DNA of 64,000 bases. It comes from Hyaloraphidium curvatum. Lineage: Eukaryota > Monoblepharomycota > Hyaloraphidiomycetes > Hyaloraphidiales > Hyaloraphidiaceae. Positions 39,804-51,245 of the stretch are shown piece by piece. The DNA lies in assembly GCA_025558095.1 (NCBI GenBank), contig JAIVFI010000029.1:62001-126000 (forward strand), written 5' to 3'. A model generated the notes under the pieces. The model did no database searches, had not been told where the DNA came from, and was given only the letters and a program-made list of their open reading frames with translations. The number at the start of each line of letters is the position of its first letter. Within the stretch, counting starts at the first letter, position 1. The position numbers and the translations under genes were made by a program.

Positions 39804-42800
39804 ATGCGCGCCGCACTGTGGTTGCTTCTGCTGCTCGCGCTGCCTGCGCTTCTCCTCGCGTGCTCGCCGTCGGCGGCGGCCGAGGTCGCGCCCGCTGGAG
39901 AGCCGCGCCTCGGGGAGCGGCAGCTCGCGGTCAAGAAGCGCACGACGCGGAGGGGCGCGAAGAAGACGACTGCCAAGCGGCGGCGGTCGACGTCCAGGAA
40001 GAAGGCGGTCGTGCGGCGGACCACCAAGAAGGCAAACGCCGCGGCCGCCGCCGTGCCGGTGCCCACGACGAGGAGACCGCTGGCGACCACGCAGCGGCCC
40101 GCACAGGTACGAATCTCACCCGACTCTACCCAGGCTACATCAGTTCCTGATACCGTTGCTCTACAGCCCGTGGTCAGCCCCGCGTCGCCGCCTCCCGCGC
40201 CCGTCCCGCCCCCGCCTCCTCCTCCCCCGCCCCCGGTCCCCACGACCCCGGCCGCGGTGCGCGAAGTCGCACCCACGACCTCCCGCGCCGTGGCCACGAC
40301 CCGCGTCAGGACGACCTCCAGGCGGCAGACGACCCGGCTCCCCACCCCGCCCCGCCCGAATCCCCCGCCTCCCACAGGCCTTTTCTTCTTCAAGGAGTAC
40401 GAGTATCCGTCCGGCAACCTCATCAATGGGACGGTGGGCTCTTCTGCATCCTTGTGGTGCGATGCAGTGCTGACACCTTTCTAAAGGACGACGGGGTCGC
40501 TACGCTCATGTGGAACGGCGCGAGCGTAAGAACCGGCCAGTGGCTCGTAACCTGGGGCCCCATCGACGGCCCGCAAAAGACCATCAACACCCCGTACAAC
40601 ATCATCCAGCTGCAGCCACTCGACGCCGGGGTCACCTACACCGCCGTCGTGCGCACGGTCAACGCCACGGGGCACGCCAGCATCCCCAGCGACAGCATCG
40701 AGTTCCAGAGCAATTCTTCTAGGGTGGATACGCTGAGGGCGCAGATGGGAACAACAGGGTTTTTCGACGACTTCAACTCGGTCGCGGGGCCGCCCGACGA
40801 GCGCAACTGGCGCACCTCGTACGTCTACTGCGACGACCCGGCCTACAACGCGCTCTTCATCGTGGGTCCTAGCCGATGTATGCGCTGGCAATTTCCGTGC
40901 TCACCCGGCCGTCGGTTGCTCAGAACCACCAGAAGCACGTGCACAACGTCGTCGCCACCTGGGAAATGTCCCCGCAATCGCCCGCCCTGCGCGATATCTA
41001 TGTCGACGCCATCCGGAACGACGACAAGCGCATGCTCAACGCGCTGGCGGAGAGCAAGAAGGTGTGCGACAAGGCGAGGGGGCACGTGGTGGCGAGGACG
41101 ACGCGGGTGTTTGACTTTACGGGCCGGACCGGGACGATCGTGTTCGACTTTGATGGCGCTTTCGGGAGCAACTACTGTGGGTGTTTCGTCTACTAGCGGA
41201 CATGGAGACGCTGGCTGAATTCTGTGCAGGGTTCCTGGATTTCGTCGAACCCGGTACGGGCGACCGCTTCACTTCCCTGCACCAGGCCGGCGATAAGTGA
41301 GCCTCTGCGCACCAACATGCATTCTTCTCCCCAGTTCCTCACACGTCGTTCGCAGATTCCAGTTCTTCTACGAGCCAGTGAACCGCAACGACTCGGGCGT
41401 CATCCAAAACACCCCTCGCCGGATCGGCATCACCCTGGTCCGCAACGTCCGCCGCAAGTTCGTTATGCAGGTCTCGCAGGACCGCGTCGCCGTCTTCCTG
41501 GACGGCAAGCTGCTGCTGCATTCGGACTGGGCGCTCACGGGGCGGACGCCGCTAAGGAAGACCAAGGCGTTCCTGATGTTTCGGCAGACGACGAGGGCGA
41601 CGAGGCAGGATCAGAACCTGCCGTTCCTGACGGTGCACTGGGACAACTTTGGCTTCGATGTGGGTCCCGGTTGGACGTCGTGCCAGCTCGGGCAATACCT
41701 GACCCGGACGTCCCATGTCCAGGGCATCGCGGCGCCGCCAACCGTCACGCACACTTACAACGTCACCGTGCGCTCCTCGGCCTACATCAACGTCGGCCTC
41801 GGCCGCTGGGAAAACAACAAGATGAACGTCACCATCCTGGACTCTCTCTCGGGCGCCCTTCCCCGCGCGCGCCTGCACTACGGCTACTCGGGCTCCGTCC
41901 CCAGCGACTTCAACCTGCAGCACATCTACATCAACGGGTGGAAGCTCCCCCTCATGGTCGACAGGACGATCGACGGGCAGGGCGTCTTCACCGAGTTCGA
42001 CACCAACATCCTCGCCGCCGGCACCAACAGGATCCAGTGGTGGCTGCCCCGGCAGGAGATGCGCGTGGGCAACGTGCGGCTCGAGGTGGACTTTCCGCTC
42101 GCCGCCGAGCCGGCGTACACGCAGCCTAAGGGGTGGTTCGGGACCCCGTCGGCCGAGTACGGTTTCCACGCGATTCGGGAGAAGGTCGGCTTGTCGGCGG
42201 TCGTCAGATCCGTGGGGCCGTACGGGAGTGGGCAGATGGGAGACGGGGGGCCGCCGTTCCTGTTTGGGCCGTACGATGCGCCGCAGGGCGCCAACCTCGG
42301 TTGGTTTGCTCGGACGCAGTGCTGCGGTGCAAGATGCTTACCTGCCCGCCCCCGCCCCCAGAGTTCAACTCGTCCTACACCATCTCGTACAGCATCAACT
42401 GCGGCATCCAGCTCATCTCCACGGGCCGCTGCCACGGCGCCAAGAACGTCACGCTGTACATGCGCCGCCTCAACTCGGGCGACGCGCCCACGGTGCTGGA
42501 CCAGCACGTCTTCCCCGGCCCGGACGACGGGCTCCCCGACTACGGCGTGATCTCGTGGGGCACAACTTTCAGGCTCAACACGATGACGATGATGAACGGG
42601 ACGACATACGAGCTCTGGGTCGAGGCCTTCGACGCGCTGGACACGCCGGCGATACCCGAGTACTTTGACGGCAGCCACTACACCGGGGAGTTCTTCCGTA
42701 GGTCATTGGCGCATATCTCGTTCCCTGAAGAGCTGACGATTCGACATCCAGCCATGTACATCTACCACGTCAACAAGCCCCCGCCCGAAGACCCGCCCTC

Positions 42801-43296
42801 GCCGCTGGCGGCCATCGACGCCCCCCCGACCGTCGAGCCCCCGCCTCTCGTCGGCGAAGCCGCCGCCTCGGGCGAGCTCACCTCCGTCAACAGCCCCGTC
42901 TTTTCCAACTCCACCGATCTCAACTCGACCGTGCCCTCGCGTCGCGCCCGCCGCGATCTGCATCCCGTTGGAATCGCCGCCGCCCTCGCTGCCGCCGCGG
43001 AGCTCGCCGGCTCCCCCGAGCTGCAGCCCGCCGCACGTCTCCGTGTGTCGCGCATGAGGCTGAGCCCCAACGAGGTGGACCTGATGCAGCAGCTCCACCG
43101 CGACCAAGCTTTTGTCCCGACGGCCGGTGGCCACGCGAGGGGGACACCGCGGGTGCTGCATGTGCATCCGGAGGTGAGCGCGGTGGAGGCAGCGTTCAGG
43201 AAGGAGCAGGCGGAGGACGAAGAGATGGAGAGGAGGGGGGAGATGAGCAGGAGGCAGAGGCTCACGATGATGGGAGTGGGAACCATCATGGGCTGA
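39804..43296 (+). CDS. Large secreted protein with fibronectin-like and ConA-like regions
   Basis: Eight exons (39804-40106, 40167-40433, 40487-40861, 40924-41176, 41230-41296, 41356-42299, 42362-42697, 42752-43296) sum to 3090 nt, giving 1029 residues. A signal peptide (MRAALWLLLLLALPALLLAC) precedes a Lys/Arg/Thr-rich basic tract and a polyproline/Thr linker. Then come a type III-like patch (DAGVTYTAVVRTVNATG), a jelly-roll-like stretch opening FFDDFN and including RVAVFLDGKLLL, and a third globular part. Many NxS/T sites suggest glycosylation. The C-terminal 150 residues are disordered. The lectin/glucanase fold is inferred from the FFDDFN and FLDGK patterns. No catalytic residues were identified. 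Likely cell wall or extracellular. Confidence 0.78.
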
Positions 43297-43432
43297 GCAA
43301 GGAGGAGTGGGCGAGATTTGTGGACGACGACTGTGACCATATGATATCTCTATGGATCTATATTTAGGCGAGCGTAATCAATATGAGAGGAGAGTTGAAA
43401 AGTGCGCGACTGTTCGCGTGGCCGTGGCTTTC

Positions 43433-44575
43433 ATGTCGGCACCGCACCGACGAGTCATGAACGCCTTGTCGTTGCCAATGGAGACGACCGAGTCTCCCGA
43501 GTCTCCCGAGCTCCTTCCCGAAATCCTCTACCGCGTCGCCGAGTTCCTTCCGCGTCGGTGGCAGCTCGAGTTCGCGCGGGCGTCGCGGGCACGCTTCGCG
43601 CTCGTGGCTCCCCTGGCCTTCTCGCGCTTCCCGACCAGCTTTGAGGACGAGCAGATAGACCGCTGGGAAGCAAATGGCTGGTTCCTCCGCCACGTCGACA
43701 TGGGCATCTCCGACGCACCGGAAGTGGAAGCGGCGCGTCGCATCCTTCGGCTTGCCCCGATGATACGTTCGGCTAGGCTCTACTTCGAAAATGAGGACGC
43801 AGAGGAGGTGGTGCTCTCGTGGATCCCTCCCTTGATTCGAGACCTCTCCATTTCGGAGAACTTCGGCATGGCAATGGAAAACTACATCAACGAGGGCGAG
43901 CCCGTCACGCGTTTCGACTTCCCGCACCTCCGATGCTTCAGATACTCTTCCCTTACCTTTGATAGTGACGGTGTTCTTGGCAAGATAACCGCCGGGAGCC
44001 CGGAGCTCGAAGATCTGCACATCGACGTTGCGCTCGGCGACGTCTTCGGTCTGTTTCGGCACCTCGGCGGTGCCGTGCTATGCAAGGTGACGCGCTGGAC
44101 CCTGTGGGACCTTTCGGCTTTCCGCCGCCTCTGCAGTTTCCCCACCTTCCGCCCCAGTCGGATCGACATGGATTCCGATTACACTTACGAACCGGAAGAG
44201 CGCGTCATCGATCGCGAAACCATGGCATCGATCGCGCACCTTCCTTCCGTGCTGGAGCTGAGCCTTGCGGAGCTGGATTCGTGGATGCTCGTCGATTCCG
44301 GTCTGCCGCAGAACCTGCAGGAGCTGGAGATCTCCGAGCTGCGCATCAACGCCTGGAGCGCCCCGAATGGAAGGAGCCGGTTGCTGGAGCTATTGAAGTT
44401 GTGGTCCCACTTGCGGGTGCGCGTGGACAATCTTCTGCTCACCGAAGGCGCATCGGAGGCCGACAGGGCCGAGGGCGAGGGCGAGGTGGAGATCTGGCAG
44501 CAGAGAATGCCAAAGCCGGCGTTCGTCGTCCGTTCTGGGAATTTCTTGGATGAAACCATGGTTGCACAGCAATAG
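43433..44575 (+). CDS. F-box-like protein
   Basis: Single exon, 380 residues from this ATG; an earlier in-frame ATG at 43352 leaves only 55 bp after the previous stop. The N-terminal segment LLPEILYRVAEFLPRRWQ and the following FARASRARF resemble an F-box, the Skp1-binding helix bundle of SCF ubiquitin ligases. The rest has irregular Leu-rich strands (ELSLAELDSW, LQELEISELRIN) like divergent LRR substrate-binding domains. Substrate unknown. The F-box call is by pattern only. Confidence 0.65.
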   Translation: MSAPHRRVMNALSLPMETTESPESPELLPEILYRVAEFLPRRWQLEFARASRARFALVAPLAFSRFPTSFEDEQIDRWEANGWFLRHVDMGISDAPEVEAARRILRLAPMIRSARLYFENEDAEEVVLSWIPPLIRDLSISENFGMAMENYINEGEPVTRFDFPHLRCFRYSSLTFDSDGVLGKITAGSPELEDLHIDVALGDVFGLFRHLGGAVLCKVTRWTLWDLSAFRRLCSFPTFRPSRIDMDSDYTYEPEERVIDRETMASIAHLPSVLELSLAELDSWMLVDSGLPQNLQELEISELRINAWSAPNGRSRLLELLKLWSHLRVRVDNLLLTEGASEADRAEGEGEVEIWQQRMPKPAFVVRSGNFLDETMVAQQ

Positions 44576-44854
44576 ATCCACTTCGGTCAATTGTTGACCT
44601 ATAAGAAATGGATACAGTCTGCGCGCGGTGGCTTGCGTGACATGAGAGCCCTTTCTAGCAGATCTGCTACCTTCTGCTCCGGATCTCCCAATATTCAAAC
44701 CTTTAATCTCATCAAGGTTGGTTTCCGGGGGTCAGTTGCCCAGATCAGCGCCGGAACCAGTTTCTGCGCGCGGATCTCTTGGCCCTGGGATTGGAGCGCG
44801 GGCGAGCGGTCCGCGCACCCAGCGCCCCACAGCACCCCCCGGGCCCCCGCCGCC

Positions 44855-46240
44855 ATGCGGCACCCGCCGCCCAACCTGCACTTTGTGCTCGACTTCGTGA
44901 CGTACTTCGGGCCCGACTGGAAGCGGTGCCCGGCGTTCACGTCGCTGCGCACGAAGCGCAAGCGGTTCACGGTGGCGCCGCAGACCGACTGGGAGTTCGA
45001 CCTCAAGTGCTGGCCGAACGGCAACGCGTCGTCGGGGCCCGGCAAGGTGTGCGTGGCGCTCGAGACGCTCGGCGAGGTGGCGGCGGCCGACGACGACGAC
45101 GACGAGGACGACCGGCGGCGGTCGCGCAAGCTGCCGTCCCTCAACCCCAATAATGCCAAGCCGCCCGGGAAGGTCGCCGCGGTGCCCGTGGCTTTTCTCT
45201 CGACCGTCGGCGACGCGTCGTGCGGCTGGAAGCTGAAGGACTTCACCGCCGACGACACGTCCGGCTGGTACGTCGTGGCCGAGCACAACCAGATCAGCGA
45301 CGTCGCCGGCCCCGACGCCACGTGCCTGCTGCAGATCCAGGCGTGGTTCAACCCGCCGGCTACCATGACCGCCACCATCGCCCCGGAAAACAGGCTCATG
45401 ACGGTGCGCAAGCACATCTGCTCGACCGCCGTGTCCTCCCTGCTCGACGACGCCAAGTCGGCCGACCTGATATTGGTCGTGCCCGGCACGCGCGGCCAGG
45501 ACGACTTCAAGATCCACCTGCACCGCCGCGTGCTGGCCGCCAAGTCGGGCTGGTTCCGCGCGCTCCTGCGCTCGGGCGAGCTGTCCGAGCCCGCGGACCT
45601 GGACCCCGACGCGGGCGGGGAGATCGCCAAGGCGCTCAAGGAGCACCCCGACCTGCCCTCGGACGCACCCGCCAACCCCTCGGGCGCCCCGCCTGCCCCC
45701 CGCGCGGAGCTTCCCCACACCGTCGCCCGCCCGCACGCCACCTCGCTCGACCCCGCCTCGCAGAAGTACAGGCTCACCATGACCCTGCCCTCGGGCTTCA
45801 CCGCCAACCACCTCCTCGAGGTGCTCTCGTACATCTACGCGTGCTGCTACTCCCTCCCCCCCACGCTCTCCATCACCTTCCTCATCTCCCTCCTCGACCT
45901 CGGCCACGCGCTCGACGTGCGCGGGCTGACGGACGTGGTCAAGTGGTACTTTGCCACGGTGATGGAGCACGGCCTGGTCAACGTGCACAACGTGTACCCG
46001 CTCTTCCTGTGCGCCAAGCGGCACGGGCTGGTCAAGCTGTCGGAAAAGTGCGCGCGGTTCATGGAGCAGAAGGACCGGGACGGCTGGGGCGAGGACGAGA
46101 TGGACTCGCTGGTCGAGGTGCTCACGGGGGCAATGAGCATCGACAAGGAGGGGGAGAAGAAGGTCAAGATCGAGGAGGGGGCGGACATGGAGGAGTTTGT
46201 GGGGCTGTCGAGGTCGCTGCGCGACAAGCTGGCGGTGTGA
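44855..46240 (+). CDS. BTB/POZ domain protein with MATH-like N-terminus
   Basis: Single exon, 461 residues from ATG 44855. The N-terminal region (TDWEFDLKCWPNGN, GWYVVAEHNQISD) resembles a divergent MATH fold, with an Asp run (AADDDDDEDD) inserted. The BTB part contains SADLILVVPG, FKIHLHRRVLAAKSGWFRAL and, after a Pro/Ala-rich insert of about 60 residues, HLLEVLSYIYACCY and LLDLGHALDVRGL. BTB-MATH proteins usually serve as Cul3 substrate adaptors; that role is inferred. No introns found. Confidence 0.8.
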   Translation: MRHPPPNLHFVLDFVTYFGPDWKRCPAFTSLRTKRKRFTVAPQTDWEFDLKCWPNGNASSGPGKVCVALETLGEVAAADDDDDEDDRRRSRKLPSLNPNNAKPPGKVAAVPVAFLSTVGDASCGWKLKDFTADDTSGWYVVAEHNQISDVAGPDATCLLQIQAWFNPPATMTATIAPENRLMTVRKHICSTAVSSLLDDAKSADLILVVPGTRGQDDFKIHLHRRVLAAKSGWFRALLRSGELSEPADLDPDAGGEIAKALKEHPDLPSDAPANPSGAPPAPRAELPHTVARPHATSLDPASQKYRLTMTLPSGFTANHLLEVLSYIYACCYSLPPTLSITFLISLLDLGHALDVRGLTDVVKWYFATVMEHGLVNVHNVYPLFLCAKRHGLVKLSEKCARFMEQKDRDGWGEDEMDSLVEVLTGAMSIDKEGEKKVKIEEGADMEEFVGLSRSLRDKLAV

Positions 46241-46901
46241 GGGGCGGATGGGGCGGCGGCCGGCGGCCGGCGGCCGGCGGAAAAGGACTCTTCGGGCGCG
46301 GGGCCGGCAGGCCCGCGGCGCGTGACCTTGTTGCGAACTGTACATGATCCAAAACCAGTAGACCTTCTTCACGTGTAAACCAATCGGTCTTCGTTTCGAT
46401 CGGAGAATGCCCGGATAATCAAGTCGGACTCGTGAACAGCAAGATGTTGTTACTCCCGGAGTTCACGGGCCCATGAACTGTTTCCCTGCCCGTACTGACG
46501 GCCACGGTCTAGCCCATATCGGAACGGTCTAGACCCATATCGGAAGCCTCGGCGAATCCTAGAAGCCGGGGCATTCCTCTGTGTCGGGCCACGAGCCTTG
46601 ATCGGGCGATGTGGAACCGCCGCAGCGCGATGGATGGTTACGGATTGTCCTGGCTTCCTAGCAGGCTGCTTTGTTGATGGAGCACGACGTGGAGCAGGAG
46701 CGGCCACCCGACCCGGCAATGCTGCAATCGACCGCTCGCGCAGGCGATGCGTGCACGTCCTGCCTTTGCAACCCTCATTACCACTGCAATATCAGCACGT
46801 TGGATCGGTCGGATTGGATTGCCCGATCCTTCGGGTCGGGATGCGGGGTCGTCGAGATTGTGGGGCATTGCATCACCGGCCAACGCGCCTTCCGCGGACC
46901 G
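46241..46901. other. Intergenic with short repeats
   Basis: 46251-46279 is a GGCCGGC microsatellite-like run. 46503-46545 holds two copies of CGGTCTAG(A)CCCATATCGG in tandem. No gene is seen; the 3' part should contain the promoter of the Zn2Cys6 regulator. Confidence 0.5.
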
Positions 46902-49108
46902 ATGGGCGACCGGGCGGCGGTCGGGGCGTGCCTGGGCTGCACGCGGCGCAAACGGCGGTGCGAACGGCGGGCGCGGGACGGGGGCGCGTGCCGGCGGTGC
47001 AAGAAGAACGGGGTTCCCTGCGAGCCGGTGCCGCCCGGCGGGCCGTCGCGGCGCGAACGCGAGAGGCAGCAGCGGCAGGAGCGGCTGAGAGACGGCGGCG
47101 GCAGCGAGGACGACGATGGCGGCGAGGGCACGGGGAGCGGCAGCAGGGGAGGCTCGTCGGGCGCGTTGTCGTCGGGCGGTGCCGCGACCACAGGCCGTGC
47201 TCCAGGATCCGCGGGCGGCTCCGATGCGGCCCCGCCGGCCATTTCCCAGAGCTACGGACAGTATTCCACGATCGGGCACCCGGATTCGGGGCAGGCGGGA
47301 GGCATGCCGGGGTTGCCGGCGTGGCAACCAGTCCGGGCGGTCGGGCGCCCGGTTCTGGCCGGGCCCGTGGCGCCCATGATCGGGGGCAGCGAGCTGCTTT
47401 TTGCCGCCATCGACACATTCTGGCAGACCTGCAACGTCACCCGCCCGTTCGTTCACCGGTTCACATTTGAGGGCGCCTTTTTGGGCGCATCTGCTGCTTC
47501 TTCGGTCTATGGGAAACACAGACCGATGGCTCTCCTATTCGCCATGGCAGCATTCGGCGCGATCGCCCTGGACAGCCCCGGTTTCGATCGGCAGATGAAG
47601 CTTGCCGCCTCCAAGGCCTTTGCCCTGCGCGCGCGGGACATCCTCCTCGCGGGCTTCTTTGGCCGCGACGGCTCCCGCACGGTCACCGAACTTGAGGCCG
47701 CGCAGGCTACCCTGCTCTTGCACATCATTCTGGTCGTGGAGCTCGAGCCCGACAGCAGCAGGGGATTGTTCGAGCGCAGTTTGTCGCTCGTTGTCTCGCT
47801 GTACCGGGGCCTGCTGGACTCTGGCGCGGCTGCCGCCCCGCCGAACCACGAATCGTGGATCAGGACTGAGATGATCATCCGCCTCCTGATCATTGCAACG
47901 GGCACGGATGCGGGCCTGGCGCTCTTTTCGAAGCGACACAGATACGTACCGGACTCGGCGTTCGGCGGGCGGCTCCTTCTCCCCGCCCACGATACCCTCT
48001 TCCTCCTGCCTTCGGAAACCGCGTTGCACGTGCTCCAGCGCGCGCGCGCCCACGAAACCCAGCCGGACGTCGCCGACCTGGCGGCCTCGATCGACATGGC
48101 CAACGTCAAGCTGGCCCGGACCTCCCCTGAGTCGGCACGGCAGATGGTGCGCGAGTGCGTCGCGCCTATCTTCGATGGCCGCGGCAGCCTGCTCGGCACA
48201 CACTTCCTCGCGCTCTACGTGTTCGACGCCCGCAAGCGCATGCACACCTTTGCCAAGACCCGCGAGATCGACCCGCGGACCGTCGCCTTCCAGCCCCCCG
48301 AGCTGGACTCGCCCAACGAGGCCGAGTACCGTCTCCGCGCATCGGCCGTGGAAGCCCTGGCCGACGAGCTCCCCCGCGCCCTGCCCGCCGAGCTTTCCGC
48401 GGCGATGGCCGCCGGCGACCCGGCGCCGCTGCTCGCCGCCGCGGACATGTACTTCCCCGACCGCACGCACGCGCTCAGCTTCCTCGACTCGTACGCCGTC
48501 GTCCTCGGGCTGTGCATCGGGAGCCACCTCATCAGCCCTCCCGGCGCCCCAACTCCCCCGCTCACCCAGCGCGAGGCATCCTTCCTGTGCAGCAACCCCG
48601 CCTTCCTCTCCACCGTCTCCCTCGCATCCTCCACCGCCCGCCTCATGCACGCCATGCGCCGCGCGGACCCGCAGCTGAGAGTTTCCGCGGAGACGGTGGT
48701 GCTGACGGCCACCTTTGTCGCGGGCGTGCAGATCGCCGCGGCGAGGGTGTTCGCGGCGGCGGGGGTGCCCGCGGCGGCGGGGTGGGCGGGGGAGGCGCTG
48801 CGGACGGCGGATTGGATGGTTGCGTACGAGGCGACGAGGTTCAGGAACGCGGGTGGGTCGCCTTCCCGTCGCCTCGCGGCCGCTCGGCTTGCTGACGCGG
48901 TTCCGCTCCGTTTGCAGCGCAAACCTTCGCGCCGCAGTTCAAGCTCGCCGTGCAGGCGGCGCTCGCCGCCGTGCCGCCCCCCATGCACGTTCACGCGGCG
49001 GTGTCGGAGGGGCTGGGGTCGGGGGCGATGGGGGACGCGGTGTTTGCGGGGGAGAGGGCGCTGGCGGACATGCTTTCCGTGACGATGGAGGCCAGCCCCG
49101 CGGGGTGA
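46902..49108 (+). CDS. Zn2Cys6 (Gal4-type) transcription factor
   Basis: Two exons (46902-48852, 48918-49108) sum to 2142 nt, giving 713 residues. The binuclear cluster lies at residues 9-39: CLGC, six residues, C, nine residues, CRRC, six residues, C. A basic QRQERLR-type linker and a Gly/Ser-rich stretch follow. The central region has the fungal regulatory-domain pattern (FWQTCNVTRPFVHRFTFEGA, KHRPMALLFAMAAFGAIALD). It should bind CGG-type half sites and regulate unknown targets. The second exon encodes FKLAVQAALAAVPPPMHVH, and the junction restores the frame. It starts at the ATG seven residues before the cluster. Confidence 0.92.
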
Positions 49109-49439
49109 GGGACGGGTGGAGGCGGGGTATGGGATGGGGGCTATGGGGAGGGTGGTACTGCTCATCTATTGAGCCAGAGTGGGCATGTGTGGGAAGCTGC
49201 ATTAGGAGACTGTGTGGATGCGAGAGAGGCTTTGGGCATCGGCCGCATTGCTCCACGCCTCGATCGACTTCGAGGCCTTTCGGCGTCGTTTCCTCTCCTT
49301 AGCCTCGGCAGAGCACGTGCTGGTCCTGCCGGACCTCACCTGTCCGGGCCGCGGCGATCGCGGAATCGCGGACCCGAAAGCGTGGAACCCCATCCGATCA
49401 GAAGCGTGGAACCCCTTCAAAATCGCACACTTCCCGCGG
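49109..49439. other. Intergenic
   Basis: Spacer before membrane-family copy B. The last 40 bp resemble the leader of copy C (CCTTCAA then ATTCCCGC-like sequence before the ATG). No other content seen. Confidence 0.45.
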
Positions 49440-50994
49440 ATGGACCCGCACGCCGCAGACGCCCCACAACTTGAGGTTCCGATGAAGCCGTTCGAGCTTT
49501 CCGGACGAGAGCTCCTCGCGCTCTTCCCCGCCGCGCCGGAGCGCCAGTTCGGGCTCGAAGCGGACAACACTGTTGACGATGCTCTCGCGGAACGCGCTCG
49601 CGAGGCAGAGCCCCTTACCGCCACCGCCTTTCGTGCCGCCATCCCGCCGCGTTCGCACCTGCGCGGCGTGCTGGCCTTCGAGCTGCGCAACGCCAAAGTC
49701 TTCGGATATGCAAATGCCCTTGGTCTCCGTCGCCTTCATGACGGCCCTCGCGCTTCTGGCAGCGGACTACGTATTTGGAAGCGGCAGGTTCTCGAAGAGG
49801 AACCTCGTCGCAGCGACGGTTGCCCAGGCCATACACGCCGCCGTCGTCATCTCGTTGCCCGTCCTGCAGCACGGCAAAAGCCTACGGGCCGCATTTGAGG
49901 GCAAGGCCACCGTGGGCAAGAAATCTTGGGAGGACCACAAGGAGCTGCCCGGCAAGGAGCGGACGTTCGACGGCCACTACTTTGCCGGCCTGGCGAGGTG
50001 GAACATGCTCGTGGAATCCGAGGGTGCACCAGCGGGCGATGACACTGAGAAGAGGGCCACAATGGACACGAAACAATCCCGCCTGATCGCACACCTGCCT
50101 GCGGATCCGTTCTGTCCATGCCCGGACTGCACTGACAAGGATATTGCGTTTGTTTTGTGGCGGGGTATGCCGATTTCCATTCTGTTCGGGGTTGGCGACC
50201 TCCTCGTCACAATCGCCTTCGCTTGGACGGCTATCGTCACTCTGGGAGCTTTCACCTGGAACACAGGCTGGTCCCTGTTCCTCGCCATTCTCTTCGTGGT
50301 CAGCTGCGCCCTCTACTACCCGATGGTCGAGCTCAGAAGGGCCCAGTTGTTCCTTGGTCGCTTTCAGCAGCTTGCGCACAGGGTCAGGCACAGGGCCGTG
50401 TACCTGGTCCTCTCGGACTTCCTCGCACGCTGCCGTGCCGGCGCCCTAGCGCCGCAGCAGGACCCCCCGGAAGCGGAGGAACCATATGCCCGGCTGCACG
50501 CAGACCTAATTCGTGCTTGGACTTCCCAGCACGCGGACCTTTCCAACATGTGGTTCCTGCTTATTTTGTTGGGCACCGCGACCCTGGCCGGCATCGTTAC
50601 CGCGGCCGTGGGCGGTTGCATCGCGGCCTGGATTCCTCTCCTCTTTGGGGTTTACAGCATGTGGCTCATCACCGCGATGCTGCTCGTTTCCGCGGGCAAC
50701 GCGCAGATCAGCGACGTCGCGAAGCTGTACGCGGAAGCAAGGATGGCTCTGAGGCGGATGATCGTATCGGGGCGGTACCGCGCCTCCGAGAGCGAGCTGC
50801 AGAAGCACGAAGCGCAGCTGGCGCTCTTCGGGGAGCTCGACCATGTAAGAGGGAGGTGGATGGGGTTCACCGTGGACTACGGGACCACCAGGGCCCTAGC
50901 CATCGCCGCGTTCACGGTCGCGCTGGGGTTGTGGACGCTGCTGCGCGGGGCGGGGATCTCGTTCGTCATGGATAACGTGTGTCCGGGGCCCTAG
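49440..50994 (+). pseudogene. Polytopic membrane protein family, copy B, with one frameshift
   Basis: Reads MDPHAADAPQLEV and on through GRELLALFPAAPERQFGL to AFELRN near 49700. There the frame changes, and coding resumes as MPLVSVAFMTALALLAADY. Compared with copy C, this copy has 28 instead of 27 nt between matching codons, a net +1 base. Downstream it is open to 50994, with about six membrane helices and the cysteine cluster DPFCPCPDC. A protein starting at an ATG near 49710 would lack the N-terminal 90 residues. The last 300 bp are very close to copy C, suggesting recent duplication or conversion. Function unknown. Confidence 0.65.
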
Positions 50995-51245
50995 GGCGCG
51001 GAGCGACTCGGCGAAGAGTCGTTGTGCATCGCAAAGCAGGGCAAAAGCGTGACAGGCCCAAATCGGGAGAAGCATGGATTGTCCTCTTTGGACGAAAGGG
51101 AGAAGAGGACGACAATAGGGAACACGTCAGTTTCCCGAGGCAGCTGGTAGAAACCGCTCGACGCAGGACGACGCGGGGTGCAGAGCCGGACCGATCTCAC
51201 TGATCCCGATCGGGCACGTGGATCCCGCGCCGTGTCCCCCACGCC

